Shown: piece by piece, positions 49,087-58,587 of the stretch | Layout of the letters: every line of letters begins with the position of its first letter | Position numbering within the stretch: position 1 is the first letter of the stretch | Assembly (NCBI RefSeq): GCF_013409255.1 | Contig: NZ_JACCAS010000001.1 | Location: 1,922,001-1,986,000 of the forward strand | Length of the DNA: 64,000 bases | Direction of reading: 5' to 3' | Origin: Paraburkholderia bryophila | GTDB taxonomy: Bacteria; Pseudomonadota; Gammaproteobacteria; Burkholderiales; Burkholderiaceae | Program-made: the position numbers and the translations under genes | Notes under the pieces: generated by a model | The model's database searches: none | The model's input: the letters and a program-made list of their open reading frames with translations, nothing else | Told to the model about the DNA's origin: nothing

Positions 49087-49097
49087 TCGACGACGGC

Positions 49098-49130
49098 GGC
49101 GATTCGGGTCGAAGCGCGACCCGAATCGCC
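49098..49130. repeat. 13 bp perfect inverted repeat
   Basis: GGCGATTCGGGTC and GACCCGAATCGCC, separated by 7 bases, form a perfect hairpin between the phosphohexomutase stop and the terminator. It has no U-run itself and may protect the message or bind a protein. Confidence 0.75.
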
Positions 49131-49145
49131 CCGCCGCTGCAACGT

Positions 49146-50540
49146 TTAGAACGGCAGCTTCGCGTCCGCCTTTTCCGCGAGAATCACGCGGCGGAAGTCT
49201 TCCTGAATGCGCTTGAGCGCCGCGTCGTTGTCGGCTTCGAAACGCATCACCACCACCGGCGTGGTGTTCGACGAACGCGCCAGACCGAAACCGTCCGGAT
49301 ACTCGACGCGCAGGCCGTCGATCGTCACGACGTCGTCCGCGCCGGTGAACTTTGCGTTTTTCTGCATACGCGCGATCAGTTCGAAGTTTTCGCCTTCTTC
49401 GAGCTTCAGTTGCAGTTCCGGTGTGGAATGCGAGTTCGGCAACGAATTCAGCAGCGCGCTCGGGTCCGACACCCGCGTGAGGATTTCAAGCAGGCGCGCG
49501 CCGGTGTACAGGCCGTCGTCGAAACCGTACCAACGGTCCTTGAAGAACACGTGGCCGCTCATTTCGCCCGCCAGCGGCGCGCCGGTTTCACGCAGCTTCG
49601 CCTTGACGAGCGAGTGGCCAGTCTTCCACATCAGCGGCTCGCCACCTTTTTCCTTGACCCACTTGGCCAGATTGCGCGTGCACTTCACGTCGTAAATGAT
49701 CTGCGCGCCCTTGTTGCGCGACAGCACTTCTTCAGCGAACAGCATGAGCTGACGGTCCGGGTAGATGATCTGGCCGTCTTTGGTAACCACACCGAGGCGG
49801 TCGCCGTCGCCGTCGAACGCGAAGCCGATTTCAGCGTCCGTTTCCTTCAGCGCGCGAATCACGTCCTGCAGATTTTCCGGGTGCGCCGGGTCCGGGTGAT
49901 GGTTCGGGAAGTTACCGTCGATCTCGGTGAACAATTCGACCAGTTCGCAGCCGAGCTTCTTGAAGAGCTTCGGCGCGAGACCGCCGGCCACGCCGTTGCC
50001 GGTGTCGACCACGATCTTCATGGGGCGTGTGAGCTTGATGTCGCTGGCAATACGATCGAGATAAACATCCGCGATGTCGTATTCGGTGTAGGTGCCGCTG
50101 CCTTGCGAGAAATTGTCGTCGACGATGCGCTGATGGAGTGCCAGGATCTGTTCGCCGTAAATGGCCGCGCCGCGCAGAACCATCTTGAAGCCGTTGTAGT
50201 CCGGCGGATTGTGGCTGCCCGTCACCACGATGCACGAATCGACGCGGCGCTCGCCGCCGGCCAGTTGCAGCGGTACGCTGGCCGCGAAGTAGCCGACCGG
50301 CGTGGGCACCATGCCGACGTTGACCACGTCGACGCCCGCTTCACGCAAGCCGTCCGACAGCGCCTGGATCAGTTCAGGACCCGACAGGCGGCCGTCACGC
50401 GCAACCACCACGGCGTCCCCGCCTTGCGCCCGCACTTCGCTGCCGAATGCGCGGCCGATGGAACGCGCGGCGTCGGCGTCGAGCGTCTTGCCGATTACGC
50501 CACGAATGTCATACGCCTTGAAAATAGATTTGGAGATCAT
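49146..50540 (-). CDS. manB: Phosphomannomutase/phosphoglucomutase
   Basis: Interconverts hexose 6- and 1-phosphates, supplying precursors for GDP-mannose, UDP-glucose or related sugars (AlgC/ManB type). The phosphoserine loop is VVTGSHNPPDYNGFK (about residue 105), the metal loop FDGDGDRLGVV (about 243) and the sugar-binding GEMSGHVFFKDR (about 325); the phosphate-binding C-terminal domain shows RSSNTTPVVVMRFEAD. 464 residues. It begins the leftward group opposite the flippase gene. AlgC-like enzymes use both mannose and glucose, so the symbol is a best guess. Confidence 0.92.
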   Translation of the reverse strand: MISKSIFKAYDIRGVIGKTLDADAARSIGRAFGSEVRAQGGDAVVVARDGRLSGPELIQALSDGLREAGVDVVNVGMVPTPVGYFAASVPLQLAGGERRVDSCIVVTGSHNPPDYNGFKMVLRGAAIYGEQILALHQRIVDDNFSQGSGTYTEYDIADVYLDRIASDIKLTRPMKIVVDTGNGVAGGLAPKLFKKLGCELVELFTEIDGNFPNHHPDPAHPENLQDVIRALKETDAEIGFAFDGDGDRLGVVTKDGQIIYPDRQLMLFAEEVLSRNKGAQIIYDVKCTRNLAKWVKEKGGEPLMWKTGHSLVKAKLRETGAPLAGEMSGHVFFKDRWYGFDDGLYTGARLLEILTRVSDPSALLNSLPNSHSTPELQLKLEEGENFELIARMQKNAKFTGADDVVTIDGLRVEYPDGFGLARSSNTTPVVVMRFEADNDAALKRIQEDFRRVILAEKADAKLPF

Positions 50541-50842
50541 GTTGGCTCACTTGCGTGCAATGGAAAATTTTGACTGGCGCACCGACTAACGATCGGTAAA
50601 ACATAGCGATGAAACATTGCGATGCGCCCTCGCCGGAAGCGATCCGGTTCCAACTTATAATCGCGTTTTTCGGACCTGCCTGATTACGCCATTCTAATGC
50701 TTAGACGCTCTCCATTTGTAACGTTGCCGCGACGGCCAACCCAGTGGGGAGAGTGGCAGATCACCGATGCGCGCGTTGTACCCGCGTTTCCCATCATGCA
50801 AGTCGAACAGTGCGAGCCCGCGGACCGCCACGCGGCCATCGC
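50541..50842. other. Divergent region between phosphohexomutase and flippase genes
   Basis: 302 bases without a gene. A good -10 hexamer TATAAT lies at 50656-50661 for rightward transcription, without an evident -35. No JUMPstart/ops-like element was seen. On the left, AAGTGAG precedes the phosphohexomutase start. Confidence 0.45.
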
Positions 50843-52105
50843 ATGCTGACGCTCAAACGCTTCGCCAATCCGGACGTTACGCGCGCCTTCGCGAATATCG
50901 TCTGGCTAGGCCTCGAACGGCTCACGCAGATCGGCGTGGCGATCGCGATCAGCGGCATGCTGGCGCGTTACTTCGGGCCGGACACGTTCGGCAAGTGGCA
51001 ATACGCGAACACGCTGCTGCTGGTGCTGTCGCCGATCACCTGGGTGTGCGGCGCGGAAATCCTCGTGCCCACCATCGTCGCGCGGCCGCCCGCGCAACTG
51101 GGCACCGTGCTCGGCAGTGCCTTCGCGCTGCGCTTTTCCGTGTCGGCCGTGGCCTTGCTGCTCACCTGGCTCGGCATTGCGTTGCACTTCTTCGACCCGC
51201 TGGTCGGCGCCATGCTCGCCGGCCTCGCGGTGACCATGCTGTTTCGCGAGCCGTTCGTCGGCGTGATCAACGCGTGGCTGCAAAGCATGACCTACAGCAA
51301 GCCGCAGTTGCTGACCAGCATGAGCACCGCCGTGCTCAAGGCCGGCCTCGTCTATCTGCTGGTGCGCGCGGCGGCCACGCCCGCGCGCTTCGGCTGGCTG
51401 TGGGCGCTCGAGTCGGCCGTGATCGGCGCGGTGCTGCTGATCTATTTCATCCGGCGGCATGGCGGCACGCTCGGCTGGCGCATCGACCGTTCGCTGTTCA
51501 GGCATTTCGCCAGCGCGGGGACCGTGTTCTGGGTCGGCCTGATCTGTATGTACCTGTTCCTGAAACTGGACCGGCTCATGCTCGAACACACCATTTCGTT
51601 CGCCGACCTCGGGCGCTATTCCGCCGCCCAGCAATTGAACGAAAACTGGATCACGCTCGCGCTGATGCTCGCGCAGACCATCGCACCCGCCTTCGTCTAC
51701 CGGGTGCAGGACGCCGCGCAGCTGCGCCGCAATATGTGGAGGCTCACTGCGATGACTGCCGCGCTGATGGTGAGCGGCGCGCTCGTGCTCGATCTGCTGG
51801 CCGGCTTGATCATTCGCCGCGTGTTCGGGCCGGACTTCGAAGGCGCGATCGAGATCTTTCGTTGGGCGGTCTGGCTGTCCGTGCCCGCCGGCATCGAAGC
51901 AATCGGCAATCTGATCGTGCTCAAGTATCAGGCGCGCTTCGTCCTGCTCGCCAAATGGGTGCTGGCGCTGGCCGTCGCGTTCGTGGTAAATCTGCTGGCG
52001 ATTCCGCGGCTGGGCGCCTACGGTGCGCTGGTCGGCCTCGCGGCCGGCTATCTGGCCGCCGCGTCGGTTAATCTTTATTACATTCGTTTCAAATTGCGCC
52101 CATGA
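50843..52105 (+). CDS. Wzx-type polysaccharide flippase (MOP superfamily)
   Basis: Membrane protein of 420 residues with about twelve helices, of the oligosaccharide flippase class that moves undecaprenyl-linked O-units across the inner membrane. Early helices carry LERLTQIGVAIAISGMLARYFGPDTFGKWQYA, typical of the family in pattern (residues ~18-50). The start at 50843 is chosen because the upstream extension is basic, non-membrane and lacks a ribosome binding site. It overlaps the next glycosyltransferase by four bases, so the two are coupled. Specificity cannot be read. Confidence 0.85.
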   Translation: MLTLKRFANPDVTRAFANIVWLGLERLTQIGVAIAISGMLARYFGPDTFGKWQYANTLLLVLSPITWVCGAEILVPTIVARPPAQLGTVLGSAFALRFSVSAVALLLTWLGIALHFFDPLVGAMLAGLAVTMLFREPFVGVINAWLQSMTYSKPQLLTSMSTAVLKAGLVYLLVRAAATPARFGWLWALESAVIGAVLLIYFIRRHGGTLGWRIDRSLFRHFASAGTVFWVGLICMYLFLKLDRLMLEHTISFADLGRYSAAQQLNENWITLALMLAQTIAPAFVYRVQDAAQLRRNMWRLTAMTAALMVSGALVLDLLAGLIIRRVFGPDFEGAIEIFRWAVWLSVPAGIEAIGNLIVLKYQARFVLLAKWVLALAVAFVVNLLAIPRLGAYGALVGLAAGYLAAASVNLYYIRFKLRP

Positions 52106-52932
52106 CGAACTCATCCGCCGCCGCGCAGATTCCCCTCGACGACGTCGCGGTGTTGATGCCCGCGTACAACGGTCAGGCCGACGTCGATCTGACGCTCGCG
52201 TCGTTCAGCGAAACCGCGCCGATCCACGTGCTGATCGTCGACGACGGCAGCACGCCGCCCATCGTCGCACCGGTCATCGCCAACATGACGATCGAGGTGC
52301 TGCGCATGCCGCAGAATGGCGGCATTGAACGTGCGCTGCAAACCGGCATCGACACGCTCGCTGAGCGCGGCTTTCGCTACGCGGCCCGCATCGACGCGGG
52401 CGACCGCAGCGTGCCGCAGCGGCTCGCCAAACAACGCGTGTTCATGGAGTTGCATCCGCGTGTGGCCGGCCTCGGCATGTGGACGCAAGTCGTCACGCGA
52501 GCCGGCAAACCGCTTTTCATGCTGACGCCGCCGCCTGAGCCCAAAGCGATCCGGCGCATGCGCTTCTTCCGCTTAAGTCTCGCGCATCCGTCGATGATGC
52601 TGCGTATCGACGCCGTGCGCGAAGTCGGCAACTATCGCGCCGAGTACGGCTCCGCCGAAGACCTCGATCTGTTCGTGCGTCTGATGCAGCGCTACGACTG
52701 CGCGAACCTGCCGGAGCTCGGGCTCTACTACGAGCTGAACGAAGGCGGCATCAGCGCGACCAAACGGCGCAGTCAGGTGATCTCGACCCTGCGTCTGCAA
52801 TTGCGCTACTTCAACCCCGTCAATCCGTACGACTGGCTTGGCCTCGCCAAGAATCTGCTGCATCTGGTGACACCGTACCGCGCGCTGCAGCGGATCAAAC
52901 GTCTGCTGCTCGCGCCGCGCGCGAGTCGTTGA
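52102..52932 (+). CDS. Family 2 glycosyltransferase
   Basis: 276-residue GT-A fold enzyme. VAVLMPAYNGQADVDLTLAS (about residue 14) starts the nucleotide fold, LIVDDGSTPP follows, and RIDAGDRSVPQR (about 96) replaces the usual DxD with an Asp-Ala-Gly-Asp. EDLDLFVRLM (about 190) gives the ED motif for the catalytic base. No membrane helix. It overlaps the flippase gene and is followed by a second transferase after 36 bases, so it probably builds the O-unit or outer core; donor and acceptor unknown. Confidence 0.9.
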   Translation: MTNSSAAAQIPLDDVAVLMPAYNGQADVDLTLASFSETAPIHVLIVDDGSTPPIVAPVIANMTIEVLRMPQNGGIERALQTGIDTLAERGFRYAARIDAGDRSVPQRLAKQRVFMELHPRVAGLGMWTQVVTRAGKPLFMLTPPPEPKAIRRMRFFRLSLAHPSMMLRIDAVREVGNYRAEYGSAEDLDLFVRLMQRYDCANLPELGLYYELNEGGISATKRRSQVISTLRLQLRYFNPVNPYDWLGLAKNLLHLVTPYRALQRIKRLLLAPRASR

Positions 52933-52968
52933 TTCACCTCTCCCCATTCACCGCCGAGCCCGTTCCGC

Positions 52969-54117
52969 ATGAAGCCTGCCTTGAAGTCGACGCCCGCGTT
53001 GCGCATTACACTCGTTTGCAATACCGCCTGGGCAATCTATACCTACCGGCAAGGGCTGATCCGTATGCTGGTGGGACGCGGCGTCGACGTGACGGTGCTC
53101 GCGCCGCGCGACCGCACCTTCGAACTGCTCACCGCGATGGGCTGCCGCTGTATCGAACTGCCGATGGCCTCGAAGGGCACCAGTCCGCGCGACGACCTGC
53201 GCACGCTGTGGTCGCTCTACCGGCAATACCGCACGATCCGCCCACACGTGGTGTTCCATTACACGATCAAGCCGAATATCTACGGTTCGATCGCGGCGAA
53301 GCTGGCGGGCGTGCAATCGGTCGCGGTCACAACCGGACTCGGTTACGTCTTCATTCAGGCAAGCCGCGCCGCTCAGGTCGCCAAAAAACTGTATCGTTTC
53401 GCGTTCCGTTTCCCGCGCGAAATCTGGTTTCTGAATCGCGACGACCACGCCACCTTTGTCGAGCAGAATTTGTTGGTGCATCCAGAACGCGCGCGGCTGT
53501 TGCATGGCGAGGGCGTCGATCTCGACCAGTTCGCGTTCGCACCGTTGCCCGAGCGCGCGGACTTCCGCTTCCTGCTGATCGGGCGGCTGCTGTGGGACAA
53601 AGGCGTCGCCGAATATGTCGACGCCGCGCGGCGTTTGCGTGAACGTTATCCGCAGGCGCGGTTCCAATTGCTCGGTCCGGTCGGCGTCGACAATCCGAGT
53701 GCGATTACGCGTGAAGAAGTGGCGGCGTGGGAGCGGGAAGGCATCATCGAGTATCTTGGTGAGGCGCACGACGTGCGGCCTTTTATCGCCGATGCGGATT
53801 GCATTGTCTTGCCGTCGTATCGCGAAGGCGTGCCGCGTACGCTGATGGAAGCATCGGCGATGGGCCGGCCGATCGTCACGACCGATGTGCCGGGCTGCCG
53901 CGAAGTCGTGAAAGACGGCGTCAACGGCCTGCTCTGCGAAGTGCGCAATGTAGACAGTCTGGCGGCGAGCCTGGCAAAGATGCTCGACATGGGCAACACC
54001 GAACGCCGGGCCATGGCGGAACGCGGCCGACAGAAAGTCGCGGAAGAATTCGACGAACGCGTGGTCGTCGAAACGTATAAAGACCTGGTGCAGAAAATGA
54101 CGGGCGTTTTACTTTAA
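52969..54117 (+). CDS. Family 4 glycosyltransferase
   Basis: 382-residue GT-B enzyme of retaining family 4. The N-terminal half starts LRITLVCNTAWAIYTYRQGL with TTGLGYVFI (about residue 124), a pattern seen in N-acetylhexosaminyltransferases acting on undecaprenyl-linked sugars. The C-terminal half has FLLIGRLLWDKGVAEYVDAA (about 205) and the E-x7-E motif in YREGVPRTLMEASAMG (about 285). It lies 12 bases before galE, suggesting galactose or N-acetylgalactosamine as donor sugar; this is inference. Confidence 0.9.
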   Translation: MKPALKSTPALRITLVCNTAWAIYTYRQGLIRMLVGRGVDVTVLAPRDRTFELLTAMGCRCIELPMASKGTSPRDDLRTLWSLYRQYRTIRPHVVFHYTIKPNIYGSIAAKLAGVQSVAVTTGLGYVFIQASRAAQVAKKLYRFAFRFPREIWFLNRDDHATFVEQNLLVHPERARLLHGEGVDLDQFAFAPLPERADFRFLLIGRLLWDKGVAEYVDAARRLRERYPQARFQLLGPVGVDNPSAITREEVAAWEREGIIEYLGEAHDVRPFIADADCIVLPSYREGVPRTLMEASAMGRPIVTTDVPGCREVVKDGVNGLLCEVRNVDSLAASLAKMLDMGNTERRAMAERGRQKVAEEFDERVVVETYKDLVQKMTGVLL

Positions 54118-54129
54118 CGGAGCAACAGC

Positions 54130-55152
54130 ATGACCACGAAGGGCACGATTCTGGTAACCGGCGGTGCAGGCTTTATCGGCTCGCACACCTGCGTCGAACT
54201 GCTGAACGGCGGTTTCGACGTCGTGGTGATCGACAATCTCGTGAATAGCAACCGCGAGTCGTTGCGGCGCGTGGAGAAGATCACCGGCCGCGCCGCGACC
54301 TTCTACGAAGCCGACGCCTGCGACACCGCGGCGCTCAACCGTATTTTCGACGCACATCCGATCAGCGGCGCGATCCACTTCGCCGCACTGAAAGCGGTGG
54401 GCGAATCGGTGGCCAAGCCGATCGAGTACTACAGCAATAACGTCGGCAGCTTGCTGAGCCTGCTCGGCGTGATGCGCGACCGTAACGTGAAGCAGTTCGT
54501 GTTCAGCTCGTCGGCCACGGTGTATGGCGTGCCGAAGAGCTCGCCGATCGACGAGTCGTTCCCGCTGTCGGCCACCAATCCGTATGGCCAGTCGAAACTG
54601 ATCGCCGAGCAGATTCTGCGCGATCTGGAAATCGCGGACCCGTCATGGCGGATCGCCACGCTGCGCTACTTCAATCCGGTCGGCGCGCATGAGAGCGGCT
54701 TGATCGGCGAAGATCCGGCCGGCGTGCCGAACAATCTGATGCCGTATGTCGCGCAGGTGGCGGTCGGCAAACTGGAGAAGCTGCGCGTGTTCGGCGGCGA
54801 CTACGACACGCCCGACGGCACCGGCGTGCGCGATTACATCCACGTGGTGGATCTGGCGCGCGGGCATCTGGCCGCGCTCGACGCGCTGGTTAAGCGCGAC
54901 GCGAGCTTCGTGGTGAATCTTGGCACGGGCCAGGGCTACAGCGTGCTGGATGTCGTGCGTTCGTTCGAAAAGGCGTCCGGCAAGCCGGTGCCCTACGAGA
55001 TCGTGGCGCGCCGTCCGGGCGACGTCGCTTCGTGTTTCGCCGATCCGGCCGCGGCTGAGCGGATCATCGGCTGGCGTGCGCAGTTCGGCATCGAGCGAAT
55101 GTGCGCGGACCACTGGCGCTGGCAGTCGAACAATCCGCAGGGATTTGCGTGA
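54130..55152 (+). CDS. galE: UDP-glucose 4-epimerase
   Basis: Interconverts UDP-glucose and UDP-galactose, possibly also the N-acetylated forms. The NAD-binding TGGAGFIGSHTCVELL is at residues 11-26; the catalytic residues are in FSSSATVYG (about 122) and the YxxxK motif NPYGQSK (about 150). 340 residues, short-chain dehydrogenase fold, cytoplasmic. It ends the rightward flippase-GT-GT-galE unit and would supply galactose-type donors to the transferases. Confidence 0.96.
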   Translation: MTTKGTILVTGGAGFIGSHTCVELLNGGFDVVVIDNLVNSNRESLRRVEKITGRAATFYEADACDTAALNRIFDAHPISGAIHFAALKAVGESVAKPIEYYSNNVGSLLSLLGVMRDRNVKQFVFSSSATVYGVPKSSPIDESFPLSATNPYGQSKLIAEQILRDLEIADPSWRIATLRYFNPVGAHESGLIGEDPAGVPNNLMPYVAQVAVGKLEKLRVFGGDYDTPDGTGVRDYIHVVDLARGHLAALDALVKRDASFVVNLGTGQGYSVLDVVRSFEKASGKPVPYEIVARRPGDVASCFADPAAAERIIGWRAQFGIERMCADHWRWQSNNPQGFA

Positions 55153-55246
55153 GTCGGTGCTGAAGTGAAATGCGAAGGGGCAGCGGCATTGAGATTCTCC
55201 GACTGCCCGTTCCTTTGCAAGCACATGCCTATCAGGCATGGTCGCG

Positions 55247-57100
55247 CTATCGCAGACTCAAGCGGCACCACTGATAAACCTGCACGCCTTTGCCGATGCC
55301 GGACCGGTAGGGTACACACGAAGCGACATCGAGATTGAATCCGTTTCGTTCGAAGATCGGTACCGTCCGGGCCGCCATATCGCGATTCTCGGCGGTAATA
55401 TCGCGTCGATCATCGTCGCGTATCCCCAGGCTGCATTGCTCGCCAGGCTCATGCTCAGTCGTCACGGCAGCATGAAACCGCAAACGGGACAGCACCCATC
55501 GCATCGCATCACAACCTCGTTTAGTTTTATTGACACCGAGCGCCAAAGCGATCCTGTTCACACGCTCGACGCTCTCCTGACGCCAATTGTAGGTACCGTT
55601 GATCATCCCGAACGTCGGTCCGCCGCGCTCACGCGCCAACGCCGGTATGCGGTTTCGAAACGCATCGGTTGCAGGGAAGCTGCTTTCGATCTGGGTGAAG
55701 GCGACGGTGTCGGGGAACCGGGTAGCGACCCAGCCCCACGCTGCATCGTCACTATATATGACCACCGTCGTCCGCTCTGGCTGCGGCAGAGGTGGCAGTT
55801 GCGCGTGGTATAGCGGATCAGACCAGCCTTCGTGCCCCCATGTATGCCCCCCTCCTGTCACCACCACCGCCGACGCGATCGCAAGGAGGATGGCCCCCGA
55901 ACGCTGCGCACGCCGCTCCGGCAAAAGGCACTGCAGAAGGAGCAGAAACACCATTGGCGCCAACACTTCTATTGCGACGATGTATCGGTAAATGCTGAAC
56001 AGCTTCATCCAGAGAACAAAGCCGAGGGCAACGAACAGCACAACAAGGCGCTGCCGGGGATCAAACATCCGTTCCCGGTTTCCTTTTAGCCACCGGCCAG
56101 CGAAAACGACGCACACACAGCAGAGCGCCACTTCAACCATCGGCCAGATGATCTGACGGATCGGGGTCTCGCCGACTCGATGAGAATCAGCGGTAATGAT
56201 GAACGGCCACAACAGCGTCTCCAGCAGGCCACGAGGCAACCATCGGACATCCGCGGCGGCTGCCTGCTGCGTCAGCGGATTGTGAAAAATCGCGCCAAAC
56301 TGGGGATACATAGGGTTGCCGAACAATTCCCACATATGAAACATCCAGTATCCGCCCGTTATCGCGATTCCGATTAGAACGCCGACACCGAACAGAAAAC
56401 TGATTCTCAGCCGAACAACGAGGTTGCCCGGGTAGCTAAGCAGACTCAGGCAAAGGGCCACCGCATAGACCGCGTTCGTCAGCTTCAAACCTGCACCGAG
56501 GCCTACCAGCAGGCCACTACCGATTGCCACGAGAGTGGCGCTAAAGGAGACTTCCGCGAGGCGCTGCCAATTGGCGAGTACGGTCAGCAATCCACCCAGA
56601 TTGAGAAGCGCCGTCGTATCGTCGCCCATCGAGTTGCCTAGCCCGGATAGAAAGTTCGCGGTGAGACATCCGGCTACGGCGATCAGGATGGGAACGCGGT
56701 ATCGATTGTCGTTCGACAGCGCCGGCCAGATCTGGCGTGCGATCGCTACGAGCAGGACGAACGTCAAACCATGCAGCACCCCCATGAAAAAGCCGACGAC
56801 ACGAGACGGTAAATGGGAGTTGAGCGTGTACAGAACCACGTCCATCAGCGGATTGAAGTACGACTGCATGCCTGCCGGGGCCAGGTCTATCAGCAGTTTT
56901 CCATGCAGCCACGCGAATGGGTTGTATAGGTGATAGTTATACAGATCCCAGTTTGAATCCGCGCCAAGCCACAGCGAATACAGACCGAACAGCAGCGGCA
57001 CAAAAATACACGCGAGTTTCATCGCACGGCGCGAATTCAGATCGATCCGTCGCAATCCCCTATTGGCGGGCGTGTCAGCATGTTGAACGTTTGATTTCAT
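55247..57100 (-). CDS. Polytopic membrane protein, GtrC-like glycosyltransferase candidate
   Basis: 617 residues with about eleven predicted membrane helices and a C-terminal periplasmic domain of about 170 residues. The first loop contains GADSNWDLYNYHLYNP (acidic plus Tyr/His), resembling the catalytic first loop of GT-C enzymes that use polyprenyl-phosphate sugars. I do not recognise a named family. It is the third gene of a leftward set with a GtrB-like transferase and a GtrA-like flippase, where the third partner usually attaches the flipped sugar to LPS. Two starts are possible (57100, 57022) and neither has a clear ribosome binding site. Somewhat lower GC than neighbours suggests transfer. 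Confidence 0.7.
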   Translation of the reverse strand: MKSNVQHADTPANRGLRRIDLNSRRAMKLACIFVPLLFGLYSLWLGADSNWDLYNYHLYNPFAWLHGKLLIDLAPAGMQSYFNPLMDVVLYTLNSHLPSRVVGFFMGVLHGLTFVLLVAIARQIWPALSNDNRYRVPILIAVAGCLTANFLSGLGNSMGDDTTALLNLGGLLTVLANWQRLAEVSFSATLVAIGSGLLVGLGAGLKLTNAVYAVALCLSLLSYPGNLVVRLRISFLFGVGVLIGIAITGGYWMFHMWELFGNPMYPQFGAIFHNPLTQQAAAADVRWLPRGLLETLLWPFIITADSHRVGETPIRQIIWPMVEVALCCVCVVFAGRWLKGNRERMFDPRQRLVVLFVALGFVLWMKLFSIYRYIVAIEVLAPMVFLLLLQCLLPERRAQRSGAILLAIASAVVVTGGGHTWGHEGWSDPLYHAQLPPLPQPERTTVVIYSDDAAWGWVATRFPDTVAFTQIESSFPATDAFRNRIPALARERGGPTFGMINGTYNWRQESVERVNRIALALGVNKTKRGCDAMRWVLSRLRFHAAVTTEHEPGEQCSLGIRDDDRRDITAENRDMAARTVPIFERNGFNLDVASCVPYRSGIGKGVQVYQWCRLSLR

Positions 57101-57110
57101 CGGGAGGTGA

Positions 57111-57500
57111 TCAGGAGCGTTTCTTGAAGACCCACAACCTGGCGCCAAGAAAATTAATTGCCATGCCCGCTATCGAGCCCACGGCTACCGCATAGACCGG
57201 TAGCAGACCGCCCTTTGGCAAGAGGACGACCATCGCGGCATAAGCCGCGTAATTGACGGCGCCGCCGCCCATCATGGCGAACAGATACTGCCACCACTCT
57301 GTCCACCACGACTTGTTACGGCCAACCGCGAACGTATAGCGGCGATTGATTTGCCACGTGACCCAAACGGCCGCAACAAACGAAAAGCAACGTCCCACGA
57401 AATAGCCCGCACCCAAGGCGAGCATGCCGTATAAAACACCGGCATCGACGACAAAGCCGATGGCGCCCGCCATCGCAAAACGAACAAACTCCCGTTTCAT
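57111..57500 (-). CDS. gtrA: GtrA-family membrane protein
   Basis: 129 residues, four membrane helices, family GtrA. FVRFAMAGAIGFVVDAGVLYGML and FVAAVWVTWQINRRYTF-like segments, read in parts (FVRFAMAGAIGFVVDAG, residues 5-21), are typical. GtrA proteins are thought to flip undecaprenyl-phosphate-linked sugars to the periplasm. It overlaps the GtrB-like gene by four bases and ends 10 before the large membrane protein. Confidence 0.9.
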   Translation of the reverse strand: MKREFVRFAMAGAIGFVVDAGVLYGMLALGAGYFVGRCFSFVAAVWVTWQINRRYTFAVGRNKSWWTEWWQYLFAMMGGGAVNYAAYAAMVVLLPKGGLLPVYAVAVGSIAGMAINFLGARLWVFKKRS

Positions 57501-58453
57501 TCTTCGCGCCCGTCAGCGCGTTCACCGGAAGCGGGATGCGCGAGATAGGCCAATCGCTTTACCTCCGCCCGGCCGTGCGTGACTGTGTCGAGCACGATGC
57601 CGCAGACGAGGAAGAGGGCCCCGAAGATCATCAGCGCAGCGCACAGAACAGCTGTGGGCAGTCGGGGAACCAGACCCGTCGCGAAATAGGTTTGGAACAG
57701 CGGTACCGCCATGACGATCGAAGCCAACGCACATACAACGACACCGATCGAGTAAAAAGCCAGCGGACGTTCGGCGCGAAACAGCTTGACGATCATCGAA
57801 AGAATACGAAAACCGTCCCGGTATGTGTTGAGCTTACTAATCGACCCTTCGGGCCGGGATTTGTAGTTCGTCACTACCTCGGCGACAGGCATTCTCAGTT
57901 CAAGCGCGTGGACCGTCAGTTCCGTCTCGGTCTCGAAGCCCTTTGAATGGGCGGGGAATGACTTGACGTAGCGCCTCGAGAAGACCCGATACCCCGACAG
58001 CATGTCGGTGAACGTCCGCCCGAAGATCGACGCGACGAACCGTGTCAGCACGACGTTTCCAAACCGATGTCCGAGCCGGTATGCCTCCTGCTCGCTCGAT
58101 TGGCGCCTGGCCACCACCATGTCCAAGGCCTCGGATACCAGACGGTCGACCAGTTTGGGAGCCGCAGCAGCGTCGTACGTGTCGTCGCCATCCACCAGCA
58201 CATAGACGTCAGCGTCAATATCGGCAAACATCCTGCGAATGACGTTGCCTTTCCCTTGATACGCAACCTGGCGTACCCGAGCCCCTGCGTCGCGAGCGAC
58301 CTTTATCGTGTCATCGGAAGAGTTGTTATCGAAGACGTAAATCTCCGCTTCGGGTAAAGCGGCGCGAAAATCGTTCACGACGGAACGTACGGTTGACTCC
58401 TCGTTGTAGCAAGGAATCAGAACGGCCAAACGAAGATGATGGTAATCAGGCAT
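57497..58453 (-). CDS. gtrB: GtrB-like polyprenyl-phosphate glycosyltransferase
   Basis: Family 2 transferase of 318 residues, DPM1/GtrB type, that loads a sugar onto undecaprenyl phosphate at the cytoplasmic face. VLIPCYNEESTVRSVVNDF (about residue 10), FDNNSSDDT and VLVDGDDTYD (about 85, the DxD-type metal site) are visible, followed by SGYRVFSRRYVKSFP and two C-terminal membrane helices (about 225-250 and 260-290). Start chosen at MPDYHHLRLAVLIP; upstream in-frame ATGs exist. First gene of the leftward gtr-like set. Confidence 0.9.
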   Translation of the reverse strand: MPDYHHLRLAVLIPCYNEESTVRSVVNDFRAALPEAEIYVFDNNSSDDTIKVARDAGARVRQVAYQGKGNVIRRMFADIDADVYVLVDGDDTYDAAAAPKLVDRLVSEALDMVVARRQSSEQEAYRLGHRFGNVVLTRFVASIFGRTFTDMLSGYRVFSRRYVKSFPAHSKGFETETELTVHALELRMPVAEVVTNYKSRPEGSISKLNTYRDGFRILSMIVKLFRAERPLAFYSIGVVVCALASIVMAVPLFQTYFATGLVPRLPTAVLCAALMIFGALFLVCGIVLDTVTHGRAEVKRLAYLAHPASGERADGREE

Positions 58454-58587
58454 TGGGGCAACGAGGGGCCGCATTAATGGTCTGTGAAACGCGCGCGCTT
58501 TGCGAGTCACGTTGAAGCGCGACAAATGAGCGAAGCATTCTACCGCGACGTCGATAGCGCGGCGAATCTGAACCCGGCCCCCGGGCG

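Noticed and set aside
50541..50842. JUMPstart/ops element before the O-antigen genes
   Set aside because: I looked for a GGCGGTAG-like core and found none.
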